The notes under the pieces were generated by a model. The model did not search any database. It was not told the DNA's origin and saw nothing but the letters and a program-made list of their open reading frames with translations. The translations under genes and the position numbers were made by a program. Below are positions 35,116 to 44,007 of a DNA stretch of 64,000 nt, piece by piece. The stretch's first letter is position 1, and every line of letters starts with the position of its first letter. The stretch spans positions 1 through 64,000 of the forward strand of contig JAIQGL010000015.1 of assembly GCA_020072585.1 (NCBI GenBank). The letters run 5' to 3'. Source of the DNA: Terriglobia bacterium. GTDB lineage: Bacteria > Acidobacteriota > Terriglobia > Terriglobales > Acidobacteriaceae.

Positions 35116-35904
35116 ATGGAGAAGAGCGTTCGACTAGAGCTGACGCAGCAGGGCCAGATCGCGCGGATCACCTTGTCGGCGCCCAAGGCCAACATCCTGG
35201 ACAAGGCCATGATGCTCAGTCTTGGAGCGGCCCTGGAAGAATTGGTCGCGCAGGCCAATTTGAAAGCTATCGTGCTGGCGGGCGCCGGCTCGCACTTCAG
35301 TTTTGGGGCCAGCATCGAAGAACACCTGCCGGACCGAATCGGCGATACGCTGGCCCATCTTCGGAAACTCCTGCTGAAGATGGCGCTGGCGTCGGCGCCG
35401 CTGATTGCGGCGCTCCGTGGACAATGCCTGGGCGGAGGATTCGAACTCGCTCTTGCCTGTGACCTGATTGTCGCGGAGGAGAGCGCACAGCTCGGGCTGC
35501 CGGAGATCAAGCTGGGGGTTTTTCCCCCTGCAGGCGCTGCGCTGCTGCCGATGCGGGTAGGTTCAGGGCGGGCCGCGGAGATGGTTCTGACCGGCGCTAG
35601 CTGGACAGCAAACCGGGCCGCCGCTGCCGGATTGATCAACAAAGTTTTTCCCAACGGGGAACTAGAGCCGCAACTTGACGCCTGGCTGGCGGCCGAATTT
35701 CTGCCTCGATCGGCCCCGGCATTGCGTTTTGCCGCGCAGGCAGCACGGCTGCCCGTGGTTCGTGCGCTGGAAGTTGACCTGCCCGCTCTGGAGCGCCTGT
35801 ATCTGAATCAACTCATGGAGCAGCCCGATGCGGTTGAAGGTGTGCTGGCGTTTTTGGAAAAACGCCAGCCGCGCTGGTCGGCCGACCAGCTACTTCCGGC
35901 ATAA
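35116..35904 (+). CDS. dch: Cyclohexa-1,5-dienecarbonyl-CoA hydratase
   Basis: The 262-residue crotonase-fold enzyme hydrates the dienoyl-CoA product of benzoyl-CoA reductase to 6-hydroxycyclohexenecarbonyl-CoA. Motifs are the first oxyanion region GAGSHFSFGASIEEHLP and the second, LRGQCLGGGFELALACD; the FGASIEEHLP segment is typical of dienoyl-CoA hydratases rather than general enoyl-CoA hydratases. It starts 2 bp after the oah stop; an in-frame GTG at 35110 overlaps oah. It is the last gene of the operon. No ferredoxin or benzoate-CoA ligase gene follows. Confidence 0.88.
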   Translation: MEKSVRLELTQQGQIARITLSAPKANILDKAMMLSLGAALEELVAQANLKAIVLAGAGSHFSFGASIEEHLPDRIGDTLAHLRKLLLKMALASAPLIAALRGQCLGGGFELALACDLIVAEESAQLGLPEIKLGVFPPAGAALLPMRVGSGRAAEMVLTGASWTANRAAAAGLINKVFPNGELEPQLDAWLAAEFLPRSAPALRFAAQAARLPVVRALEVDLPALERLYLNQLMEQPDAVEGVLAFLEKRQPRWSADQLLPA

Positions 35905-35947
35905 GCCAGATTCCAAGCAAGGTAAAGCGGTGGAGGTCTCGATAATC

Positions 35948-36370
35948 TTATTGCACCGATCTCGAAAAATTGAGAGACCCATGTCCCATTGGCCCGTCCC
36001 ATTCGATCGTCATGCGCCAGGTCCCTCCCATTTCTAGCTTGGCATCGGCGGCGTATCGCCCGACCACACTGGTTCGCTGAACATCGATGTTGCCGAACAT
36101 TGTCATGCCCGGCATTGGCATATTTGCACTTGAGCGTACAGTGCCCACGTCTATGAGGCTTCCGTTTGACAACGACCGAAATTCGATGACGAATGTATCG
36201 CTGCCATGCCTCAACGCATCGCGCGGGGATAAGAGGACCACTTCCAGTTCGCCCGATCTGAGCCGCTGCAGTTCAGTCCTGTTTGTGGCTTCACCGGCAT
36301 GATTACACCCGATCATTGTCACAACCGACAGGAGGAGGCTACAGATCGTCAATATTGACAGTCGGCTCAT
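35948..36370 (-). CDS. Lipoprotein, FixH/YtkA-like domain
   Basis: The 140-residue product has a lipoprotein signal, MSRLSILTICSLLLSVVTMIGC, with the lipobox Cys near residue 22. The mature domain carries FVIEFRSLSNGSLIDVG and a Met-rich SSANMPMPGMTMFGN segment, then GTWRMTIEWDGPMG, as in YtkA/FixH-like Ig-fold domains. The Met-rich loop would suit copper or silver binding. It is 81 bp downstream of the RND pump gene on the same strand, so it is probably a periplasmic metal-handling accessory. An in-frame start at 36448 would bury the lipobox. Confidence 0.78.
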   Translation of the reverse strand: MSRLSILTICSLLLSVVTMIGCNHAGEATNRTELQRLRSGELEVVLLSPRDALRHGSDTFVIEFRSLSNGSLIDVGTVRSSANMPMPGMTMFGNIDVQRTSVVGRYAADAKLEMGGTWRMTIEWDGPMGHGSLNFSRSVQ

Positions 36371-36451
36371 CGAGCAAGCCCCATTCGAGCACAGACTATT
36401 GGATTCTTGGCCTTCAACACAGGAACTAGCAGAACCGCGGTATGCCACTCG

Positions 36452-39400
36452 TCAAGCTGAAACACGAACATGGTTCTCTCTCTTTCCTCCTAAATGACGC
36501 TCCCTCCAGGCACGAATGTCTTCTCCTATTGCAAAAAGGCATGGTGTCATGAACAGAACGTGAAGGCTTGATGTGATCATGCCCCCAATGCTTGGAGCTG
36601 CGATAGGTTTCATGATTTCCATTCCCGGTCCGCTCGAAACCAAAACAGGGAGCAAAGACAAAATAATGGCGGCAACCGTCATCAATTTTGGCCTCAACCG
36701 CGCAGTCGAGCCGTCGATTACAGCATCAATGTACAACTGGCCTTCAGCGCGATTTTCAAGAGCCGCGCGAATAAAAATCACCATGATGATTCCCGTCTGG
36801 ACCGCTACGGCAAAGAGGGAGATATAGCCTACAATTACAGCCGTCGTCATTGAATAGCCCAGTATCCATTGAAAGAAGACACCGCCGACCATTGCAAACG
36901 GTACGGACATTAGAATCAGGATGCTTTCGGCAACCGACTTGAACGCAACCACAAGAAGGGCAAAAATGATCACAAGCGTTAACGGCACAATAGTTCGCAG
37001 GCGAGCACGCGCGGCGGCAGCATATTGATACAACCCGGTCCATTCAATGGAATAACCGGGCGGCAGTGTCAGATTCTTAGCGAGGAACTGCTGGGCGCGA
37101 TCCACATAGTCCGGACCAGTCACATTCTGCAGATCAACGTAGATATAGCCTGCAAGATTTCCGTTGTCGTTTCGGATCATCTCAGGCATTTGCCGGACCG
37201 AAACGTCTGCAATTTCACTTAAAGGAATCGAACTGCCGTCGCTTGCAACTACCGGAACCCTGCGAACCTTGTCCAAGGTATCAATATATTCAGGCGAATA
37301 TTGAAGACTTAAAGGAACAATGGTATTGCCGGCCTGCTTCATGCCCAAGATATTGTCGCCTCCGATAGCATAGCGAACCGTTAGCATTGCTTCATCCGCG
37401 GTCACCCCTCGCTCCGCCATTCGCTCCAAATCATTTCGTATATCAATGTAATAGCCTTCTGAAATGCGCTCAGCAATGACGGATTTTGTGCCCGGGAGTG
37501 TGCGCAGCAGTCCTTCGATCTGCTGCGAGATGTCTTCGATGATTGAGATCTCCGGCCCCTTGACCTTAATCCCAACCGGTGTCTGAATGCCAGTACTTTG
37601 CATCATGACACGTGCCCGAATCGGCTGCACCCATGCGTTGACATAGCCGATCGTCTCGACAGCAGCATCCATGTCCGCTACCAACTTCTCCTTAGTCATT
37701 CCCTTTCGCCATTGGGATTTTGGCTTCAAAAGAACGGTCGTTTCTATCATTGTCAGTGGTGCTGGATCTGTGGAGGTATCGGCTCGGCCCACCTTCCCAA
37801 ACACGCGCTCGACTTCTGGGAGACCCTTGAGCTTCTTATCCATCTGCTGAAGAATCCACCCGGCCTCCCTATTGGGAAGGCCAGGCAGAGTCGTTGGCAT
37901 GTACAGGATCGAACCTTCATCGATTTCGGGCATGAAATCTTTTGGAAACTTTGCCAGCAGCATGCCTGCTGGAATCAGTATCAGCATGCCGGCACTGCAA
38001 AATACGTACCGATACCTGATCACCTTTCTCAGCATAGATCGATAGACCCTGGCGGCACGACTCTCCTGGAAGTTCCGACGTGCGACAGATTCGCGCTTAA
38101 AAATCCAGAAGACGATTGAGGGCAGCAAAAAAATCGTCAACAGCGTCGAGAATGCCATTGCAAACGTTTTACTGTAAGCCAACGGATCAAAAAGCCGGGC
38201 TTCCCGCTGCTCCAGAAAAAAAACGGGCAAAAATGACACCAGGATTATCAGTAAGGAGAACAGGAGTGGCTTGGTCACTGAGGCAATCGACCGAACCAGT
38301 ATCTCCTGTTTCTTGATGCGCGTCACATTAGCATGGAGAGATAACTCCGCTGTGCAGTTTTCAACAATGACAATGGTTGCATCTGCGATCTCGCCGATGG
38401 CGATGGCAAGACCGGCTAGCGAGAATAGATTGACCGTCTGCTTGAATCCGACGAGCGGCAGAATGGTGAATCCCGTGCTGAGCAAGAGAATGGAAATGGG
38501 GCCGATGGCGGTGCGGACATTCCTAAGAAACAAAAGCGTGACAACAATAAGGACCGCCAGTTCTATGATCAACGTTTCGAAGAACTGCCTGAGGGTTGCC
38601 CAAATCCAGGCTGAACGATCATAAGTGGTGACGATATCAATTCCCTCTGGCAGCGTTCGGCGGATCTGCCGTAATTTCTCTTCTACCGATCTCGTGATCG
38701 CAAGAACGTTTCGGTTTTGTTCCATGATCACGATACCGCCGACCACTTCACCCTTTCCGTCAAGATCAACCGTGCTCCTTCGCTGGTCATATCCCACTTC
38801 GAAGTAGCCGACATCTTTCAGATGGACGGTTTTTCCGTCCGGATCGCGGCCAAGCACTAGAAATTCAAGTTTGTCTAAGTCCTCCTTATTAATCGTGCCG
38901 CGCAGTTGATAATCCCGATTGGTGACTTCAATCATGCGCCCGCCGGCTTCCTGAAAAACGCTTTGTACCGAATTGATTAGTTGCCGTAAAGAAATGCCTG
39001 ACTTGGCGAGCAATGGCGGAAAAAGTTTTAGCTGATATTGCTTTTCCAGCCCGCCAACCGAGGCCACCTCTGCGACGCCAGGGACCGTTTGCAATCCTGA
39101 TTTGATCTGGCTCTCGTTCAATAACCGGAGCTCGCGCAAATCGTGTGTCCCCTGCCGGTCGAGGAGTGCATATTGGTATATCCATCCCATGCTGCTGGCG
39201 TTCGGGCCTAAGGTAATCGTGGCATCTGGGGGCAATTGTGGCCGGATGGTATTGATGCGATCAAGCACCAATTGTTGCGCCACCTCGCGACGGGCAGTAT
39301 TGTTCAAAACGATATAAATGAATGAATATCCCATGTGTGAGCTCCCACGGATCGCCTGTATGTCTGGCGATCCGACGAGTGCGCTCACGAGGGGTTCCGT

Positions 39401-39592
39401 AACTTCTGTTTCCAGCAGTTGTGGGCTGCGTGGCCACTTCACATACACAACAATTTGGGGGTCAGAAATATCAGGGATTGCATCGAGCGATGCTGTCCGA
39501 ATGGAGTAAGCGCTGAATAGCACCCCTGCCAGCACCAGGAGCCACACCGCGGCTTTCCAGCGAATGACCAATCTAATAATGCTGATCATCAT
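36452..39592 (-). CDS. Heavy-metal RND efflux pump, CusA/CzcA family
   Basis: The 1046-residue inner-membrane pump has full RND length: helix 1 near the N-terminus followed by DAIPDISDPQIVV, a large periplasmic loop, the proton-relay helix GLAIAIGEIADATIVIVEN (about 400) and a second loop with MPEIDEGSILYMPTTLPGLP, a heavy-metal-efflux signature. It exports monovalent or divalent metals from periplasm or cytosol. It overlaps the adaptor gene by 4 bp. The metal (Cu/Ag versus Zn/Co) cannot be settled; the Met-rich neighbour lipoprotein favours Cu/Ag. Confidence 0.93.
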   Translation of the reverse strand: MMISIIRLVIRWKAAVWLLVLAGVLFSAYSIRTASLDAIPDISDPQIVVYVKWPRSPQLLETEVTEPLVSALVGSPDIQAIRGSSHMGYSFIYIVLNNTARREVAQQLVLDRINTIRPQLPPDATITLGPNASSMGWIYQYALLDRQGTHDLRELRLLNESQIKSGLQTVPGVAEVASVGGLEKQYQLKLFPPLLAKSGISLRQLINSVQSVFQEAGGRMIEVTNRDYQLRGTINKEDLDKLEFLVLGRDPDGKTVHLKDVGYFEVGYDQRRSTVDLDGKGEVVGGIVIMEQNRNVLAITRSVEEKLRQIRRTLPEGIDIVTTYDRSAWIWATLRQFFETLIIELAVLIVVTLLFLRNVRTAIGPISILLLSTGFTILPLVGFKQTVNLFSLAGLAIAIGEIADATIVIVENCTAELSLHANVTRIKKQEILVRSIASVTKPLLFSLLIILVSFLPVFFLEQREARLFDPLAYSKTFAMAFSTLLTIFLLPSIVFWIFKRESVARRNFQESRAARVYRSMLRKVIRYRYVFCSAGMLILIPAGMLLAKFPKDFMPEIDEGSILYMPTTLPGLPNREAGWILQQMDKKLKGLPEVERVFGKVGRADTSTDPAPLTMIETTVLLKPKSQWRKGMTKEKLVADMDAAVETIGYVNAWVQPIRARVMMQSTGIQTPVGIKVKGPEISIIEDISQQIEGLLRTLPGTKSVIAERISEGYYIDIRNDLERMAERGVTADEAMLTVRYAIGGDNILGMKQAGNTIVPLSLQYSPEYIDTLDKVRRVPVVASDGSSIPLSEIADVSVRQMPEMIRNDNGNLAGYIYVDLQNVTGPDYVDRAQQFLAKNLTLPPGYSIEWTGLYQYAAAARARLRTIVPLTLVIIFALLVVAFKSVAESILILMSVPFAMVGGVFFQWILGYSMTTAVIVGYISLFAVAVQTGIIMVIFIRAALENRAEGQLYIDAVIDGSTARLRPKLMTVAAIILSLLPVLVSSGPGMEIMKPIAAPSIGGMITSSLHVLFMTPCLFAIGEDIRAWRERHLGGKRENHVRVSA

Positions 39593-40257
39593 TGTCTCGT
39601 CATCCCCTGCTCCGTTGCCTTGAGTTTGTGCTCGGCATCGATAAAAAAACTGCCCACGGTGACAACTTGGTCCCCATCGTTAAGTCCGTTGAGAACCTGC
39701 GTATAAAGCTCTCCCTGAACGCCAGTTTCAATCTCTTTTGGAACGTACTGGCCAGGCTGCTGCTGCAAATACACAATGTGTTTGTCGCCCTCTTCGATGA
39801 CGGCTTCATTGGGGATTGACAGAAACCATCCTCGCTCAACGACAATTTCAACTACGTAGTTCCTGCTGTTCCTCCATCCCCTTGCGGCAAAGGTTGCTTC
39901 CACCCTCATTCGTCCGTTCTCCGGGATGGTTCGCGTGACCCACGCCTGAAACATGGAAGATTTCGAGTCTGGGGCGAAAGCACGTACACGCTGCCCCGCT
40001 TTGACCAGTTGATGGCCGGGGGGATACAGATACGCGGTTAACACTTTGCCCGTCTTGTCGATTGTGCCCGAGGTTCGCACCCATTGTTGAATCGGCCGAA
40101 CTGCGGCTTGACCTACCGTGAGGGTAAGATCGTTTGCTTGCGATTCACTGACCGCCGTGCCTTTGGCAGGCTTGGTATGGCTACGAACGCCTTGTGCATG
40201 GAGCGAGCCAGACACATTCAGAAAAAAAAACAAGAGTGCGATTATTCTTATTCTCAT
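39589..40257 (-). CDS. Short RND periplasmic adaptor, CusB-like
   Basis: The 222-residue protein has a signal peptide (LLFFFLNVSGSLHAQ) and then only the beta-barrel and membrane-proximal domains of an adaptor: VRTSGTIDKTGKVLTAYLYPPGHQLVKAGQRV, RGWRNSRNYVVEIVVE and the end LNGLNDGDQVVTVGSFFIDAE. Normal CusB adaptors are about 400 residues with a lipoyl domain and an alpha-helical hairpin that contacts the outer-membrane channel; that part is absent here. It overlaps the pump by 4 bp. ATG 40257 places the signal peptide first; the longer frame overlaps the propeller gene. Confidence 0.82.
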   Translation of the reverse strand: MRIRIIALLFFFLNVSGSLHAQGVRSHTKPAKGTAVSESQANDLTLTVGQAAVRPIQQWVRTSGTIDKTGKVLTAYLYPPGHQLVKAGQRVRAFAPDSKSSMFQAWVTRTIPENGRMRVEATFAARGWRNSRNYVVEIVVERGWFLSIPNEAVIEEGDKHIVYLQQQPGQYVPKEIETGVQGELYTQVLNGLNDGDQVVTVGSFFIDAEHKLKATEQGMTRQ

Positions 40258-40321
40258 GGCTTTGTTAAAGCACATCGGCAACCATTTTCGCGATTGCCGG
40301 TGTGCAATCCCATCAGGACCA

Positions 40322-41509
40322 TCAATGGCAATAATTGTCCTTGCTATCCATGACGTGGGTCCCCCAGGGGAACAGGCCGACATTGCCAACCCGGGTGATG
40401 GCCTCTGTTTTGGCATCGATGATCACCACTTGATGGTTGGTTGACTCAGCAAGATATATCTTTTCATCAGCGGTATCAGTGGTGGCTGTTTCTATCTGAA
40501 TGTTTGAACCTATTTTTATACGGCCAGCGGGTTTAAGAGTATTCATGTTATAGACGTAAACAAAGCCGCTGGTTGAACTTATTACAAAAGCTTTACCAGC
40601 AGCGAAATTGACGCCCGTCATGTTTTCACCTGCTTCCAATGTGCCGACAACCTTATTGGCTTTAACATCAATGATGGAAATGGTTTGATCTCCGTTATTG
40701 GGAGTGATCGCATACTTGCCGTCGTGACTCATATATACGCGCCACGGATCGGGGCCCACTCTGATGACTTTTATCACCTTGTCATCACGAGTATCGATCA
40801 CGCCCACCACTCCTAAGGTTCCGGCGGCGGTGTATAAGTATCGTCCATCCGGAGTCGGAGTTGCATTATTGATGCCATGGATCTCTCCTAAATAGTGAGC
40901 TGGATCGAGCTTAGCAACACCTGGAGGCGGAGCAATCTCAATTTTCTTTAAAAGTTCATGACGTCTCACGTCCACTACACCTACCCAATTGGCGCCATAA
41001 TTGCCTATATAGGCCTTCGATCCATCCGGGGTAAAGGTGATGTTCAGTGGTTCAGCAAAACCGGAAATGGTTTTGAGCTTCGTCAATGAGACCATATCGA
41101 TGACGGATATAGAATCTCCTTCCGGATTCCCCTGATAGTACCAACGGCCATCTGGCGAAAAAGCCAGGTGTTCCGGCGCAATATCTACCGGAATAATTTT
41201 TACGAGTTGCAGAGTGCGTACATCAATAATGTAAGCCTTATTCGCGCGTGTTCCTCCGGTAACAACATAACGGCCGTCCGGAGACATCATGACCATATGC
41301 GGATTGACGTTATTACCCAAAAACGTACGTCCGACGATCTTGTTAGTTTTGATATCCATGAAGACGATTTCATTGGAATCCCGGGCAACGATCAGGACGA
41401 TAGAAGCCGGATCAGTTACTTTGACCTCGGCCGCGGTCCACGCGGTGCTCTGTAGGCCACACGCAATAAAGAGCACAAAGAGAACCAGAAGATGTTTTAC
41501 ACTGTGCAT
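40322..41509 (-). CDS. Secreted YVTN-type beta-propeller protein
   Basis: The 395-residue protein has a signal peptide (HLLVLFVLFIACGLQSTAWTA) and a string of 40-45 residue blades of the YVTN/YncE type (for example PDGRYVVTGG, PDGRWYYQGN, PDGSKAYIGNYGANWVGVVDVR, HDGKYAITPNNGDQTISIID), consistent with a seven-bladed propeller. These proteins act in the periplasm as binding platforms, sometimes for metals or quinoproteins. ATG 41509 has GAAGGAGAG upstream. It lies between the barrel and adaptor genes in the same minus-strand run; substrate unknown. Confidence 0.85.
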   Translation of the reverse strand: MHSVKHLLVLFVLFIACGLQSTAWTAAEVKVTDPASIVLIVARDSNEIVFMDIKTNKIVGRTFLGNNVNPHMVMMSPDGRYVVTGGTRANKAYIIDVRTLQLVKIIPVDIAPEHLAFSPDGRWYYQGNPEGDSISVIDMVSLTKLKTISGFAEPLNITFTPDGSKAYIGNYGANWVGVVDVRRHELLKKIEIAPPPGVAKLDPAHYLGEIHGINNATPTPDGRYLYTAAGTLGVVGVIDTRDDKVIKVIRVGPDPWRVYMSHDGKYAITPNNGDQTISIIDVKANKVVGTLEAGENMTGVNFAAGKAFVISSTSGFVYVYNMNTLKPAGRIKIGSNIQIETATTDTADEKIYLAESTNHQVVIIDAKTEAITRVGNVGLFPWGTHVMDSKDNYCH

Positions 41510-41546
41510 TTTCTCTCCTTCTAAATAGCCTTTCATCAATTCCGAT

Positions 41547-43211
41547 TTAAAACACTGCCTGTAGACGAAGCCCCGGCAGCAGATAACTGACCGGACTTGC
41601 CGCTAGTCTGGATTCGCGTACATATTGAATGCGTGGGGAAAGCCGAAATCTTTCGGTGAGCTGAAAGTTGTAATAAGCCTCGCCTAAATTTTCACGGGCA
41701 AGGCCTGAGGTAAGATTGGTTTGCGAGTATCCTATGCCCCATGCGTCTCCAGGATAAAATACAAACCGCTTCGCCAGCTGCAGGCCCCCACTGTAGAAGA
41801 GCATGTTCCCATTTTGAATATTGTTGGGAACATATCCATACCCAACGCGTCCGAATAACGTTAGCTGGTCAGTAACTTTTTGATCGAAGCTCAAACCTGT
41901 GGCCTGTTTGTGGCCACCCACGGTATTGTCCGACCGAACCCAGACTCGATAATTTCCCTCGGGCAGCGAAAAGGGCTTGGCAAGAATTCCGATTTCTGCC
42001 AGAGAGAGCAGTGATTGTGAAAGGCTCAGGGTATTGGGAGAATTTTGCTGAAATCCAACTTTGAAATTAAAGGTTTTCTTCGGGTCATACACTACAGCAA
42101 CCCCCGCGCCATTGCTGACAAGACCCAAGGTAGGATTGTTTACCAGGGCATCACTCAGAAACTGCCGCGTCTCATCATTGGCCGCCGCGTTGCGGTCAAA
42201 ATAATTGGTCAAATCGAGCCGGCCGGCACTGACGGCCAAAGTCTGATGGAGAAACTCCGATCTGATCCAGGCTTCGCGCACATCCACTTCATTCTGCCGA
42301 TTTAATCGTGCGGCGTAGCTATTGAGAAGCGTGAGCGTAGGGATCTGGTTTTCAGGAGTCGGGCCGCTGAGCCCCACAATATCACCAAAAAACGTTGTAT
42401 ATTGCGCTATCCGAGCGGTGAATGTCAGGTCGGCGCTTGCGAGGTCATATGCTTGTCCATGGGCATCCGTTTTCGGGCCGCTAGCCTGAAGCGCAGCATT
42501 TGGCATCAGCGCAGCACTTACTCCTACGGCGACACTCTTCTCACCCTGTTCCGCTAGAGCCTCTTGGACCTTTTCGTTAATTGTTTGGCGCCGGTACACT
42601 CTTTCTCTTTGATAGGTAATGACTTTTTTTGCGCCTGGGACTGGATGGTCGTATTCGTTGCTGTTTTTATCTACGTATACCTCGATCCGCTTCGTACGTG
42701 TTTCCGGTTCAGACAAGACCGTTGTAGATTCCATTTCGTTCACTCTTTTTTCAAGAGCAGCGATGCGATCTAGCAATATCTGAGTTTCAGGGGAAACAGT
42801 GGTTCCAGCAGAACCCCGGCTGACCGCGGTTCCCGGCTGGGGGATTTCGAGCCTTTGGACGGTTATCTTCAACGTTTCCTGGCTCGGTATCGTAATCTCT
42901 TGGGACCATCTCTCGAAACCAGGAGCATCCACTTCCAGCGCGTACTGTCCTGGTGGCACCGTTTGCAAAACGAATGTGCCGTCGTTGCCTGATTGAGCAT
43001 TAACTATTGCTGCCGTGTCCATCTTCATTGCGGGCATATTGGACATCGATCCGGCGGATGAGGGAAGTTTTAGCAACGATACTTCTGCGTTGGCGATTGC
43101 GGCGCCTTGTGTATCAACCACGTGGCCGCTTAAGGAAGAAGTTTGAGCTGACGCTATTCCTGCTATCAGCGAAATTGTCAAAACTCCGAGTACAGCACGA
43201 AATCCGTTCAT
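41547..43211 (-). CDS. Outer-membrane barrel with carboxypeptidase-regulatory-like domain
   Basis: The 554-residue protein has a signal peptide (AGIASA-QT), a regulatory Ig-like domain at about 25-115 (LSGHVVDTQGAAIANAEVS ... VPPGQYALEVDAPGF) with a Met-rich insert SMSNMPAMKMD, a short coiled coil (ILLDRIAALEKRVNEMES), and a porin-like beta-barrel of about 320 residues ending in a terminal Phe (RLQAVF). It is shorter than TonB receptors and shows no obvious plug, so it may be a porin-type channel. It heads the metal-efflux run, and the Met-rich insert hints at Cu/Ag. GGAGG precedes ATG 43211. Confidence 0.8.
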   Translation of the reverse strand: MNGFRAVLGVLTISLIAGIASAQTSSLSGHVVDTQGAAIANAEVSLLKLPSSAGSMSNMPAMKMDTAAIVNAQSGNDGTFVLQTVPPGQYALEVDAPGFERWSQEITIPSQETLKITVQRLEIPQPGTAVSRGSAGTTVSPETQILLDRIAALEKRVNEMESTTVLSEPETRTKRIEVYVDKNSNEYDHPVPGAKKVITYQRERVYRRQTINEKVQEALAEQGEKSVAVGVSAALMPNAALQASGPKTDAHGQAYDLASADLTFTARIAQYTTFFGDIVGLSGPTPENQIPTLTLLNSYAARLNRQNEVDVREAWIRSEFLHQTLAVSAGRLDLTNYFDRNAAANDETRQFLSDALVNNPTLGLVSNGAGVAVVYDPKKTFNFKVGFQQNSPNTLSLSQSLLSLAEIGILAKPFSLPEGNYRVWVRSDNTVGGHKQATGLSFDQKVTDQLTLFGRVGYGYVPNNIQNGNMLFYSGGLQLAKRFVFYPGDAWGIGYSQTNLTSGLARENLGEAYYNFQLTERFRLSPRIQYVRESRLAASPVSYLLPGLRLQAVF

Positions 43212-43262
43212 AAAAATAGCCTCCAATATCTCGTGGCCACTATTGCCACGTTGTGAAGCTGC

Positions 43263-43493
43263 TCATGGATGCAAAGCGATTCTCGCCTTGAATGGCACCG
43301 CGTCGGAAATAGGGCGCAAGGTTCCCGAAATGATCTCAAGCCCATCAGAGTTGGGTGGAAGATTTGTCAGGCGTAGAACGGCGCAGAGACGACTGCCCCT
43401 CCTGAATTCAATATGGTTCCCATAAAAGTCCCGGAATTCCTTGGTGCCGTGGCCGCTTGCAAAGAAAAGAGGAAATGAACTTTGATACGCCAT
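43263..43493 (-). CDS. Possible small protein upstream of the barrel gene
   Basis: A 76-codon frame starts at 43493 with AGGAG eight bases upstream and ends 51 bp before the barrel gene on the same strand. The translation (MAYQSSFPLFFASGHGTKEF...) has no transmembrane segment and no motif I recognise. The ribosome site and position are the only support; it may be a chance frame. Confidence 0.35.
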   Translation of the reverse strand: MAYQSSFPLFFASGHGTKEFRDFYGNHIEFRRGSRLCAVLRLTNLPPNSDGLEIISGTLRPISDAVPFKARIALHP

Positions 43494-44007
43494 GGGGGAG
43501 CTCCTGCATGAAAAAGGCGGGCTTTCTCAATGCGAGCAGCGACTTTAGAAGAAATTAATCGGCAAGCGGAGCAATTTTCCGTGAAAAAACTCAAATGCGT
43601 AGCCAGCGGCCTATTCTTAAACGTCAGCGGCTGTTTTGAAAGCAGACGCTATATCCGGCGATAGGCGAAAATAGGCCGTTAGTGTAACTTTGACACCCGG
43701 TAGCGGACGCGTCGCTGGAGGTAGAGGAAACAAATCGCGGAACTCTCGGAGGAGTTTGTGGGTTCCTAGTCGGCTGTAAGAGCTTAAGCGGAAGGTTTAT
43801 CACTTTTGGCGGGAATATCAAAATGGACCGTGTTCACAACACCCTTGCGTTGGAATCGTACCTGATGGCGAAACCGAACTCTTGGAAAGTTCTGTCCACA
43901 GGAAATACCGACTTGCTCTTTCCCGAACTTAGCATCCTAAGCACAGAACGGAACGGCAATATGGGAAATAAGCAATCGCTGGGCTATAACTCAGTAGATA
44001 TTGCAAG
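43494..44007. other. 514-bp gap, no convincing gene
   Basis: The region between the possible small gene and the response regulator shows only short frames without ribosome sites (for example 43823-44011, plus). I see no clear palindrome, repeat or terminator. It probably carries the promoter of the metal-efflux operon, which reads leftward. Confidence 0.35.
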
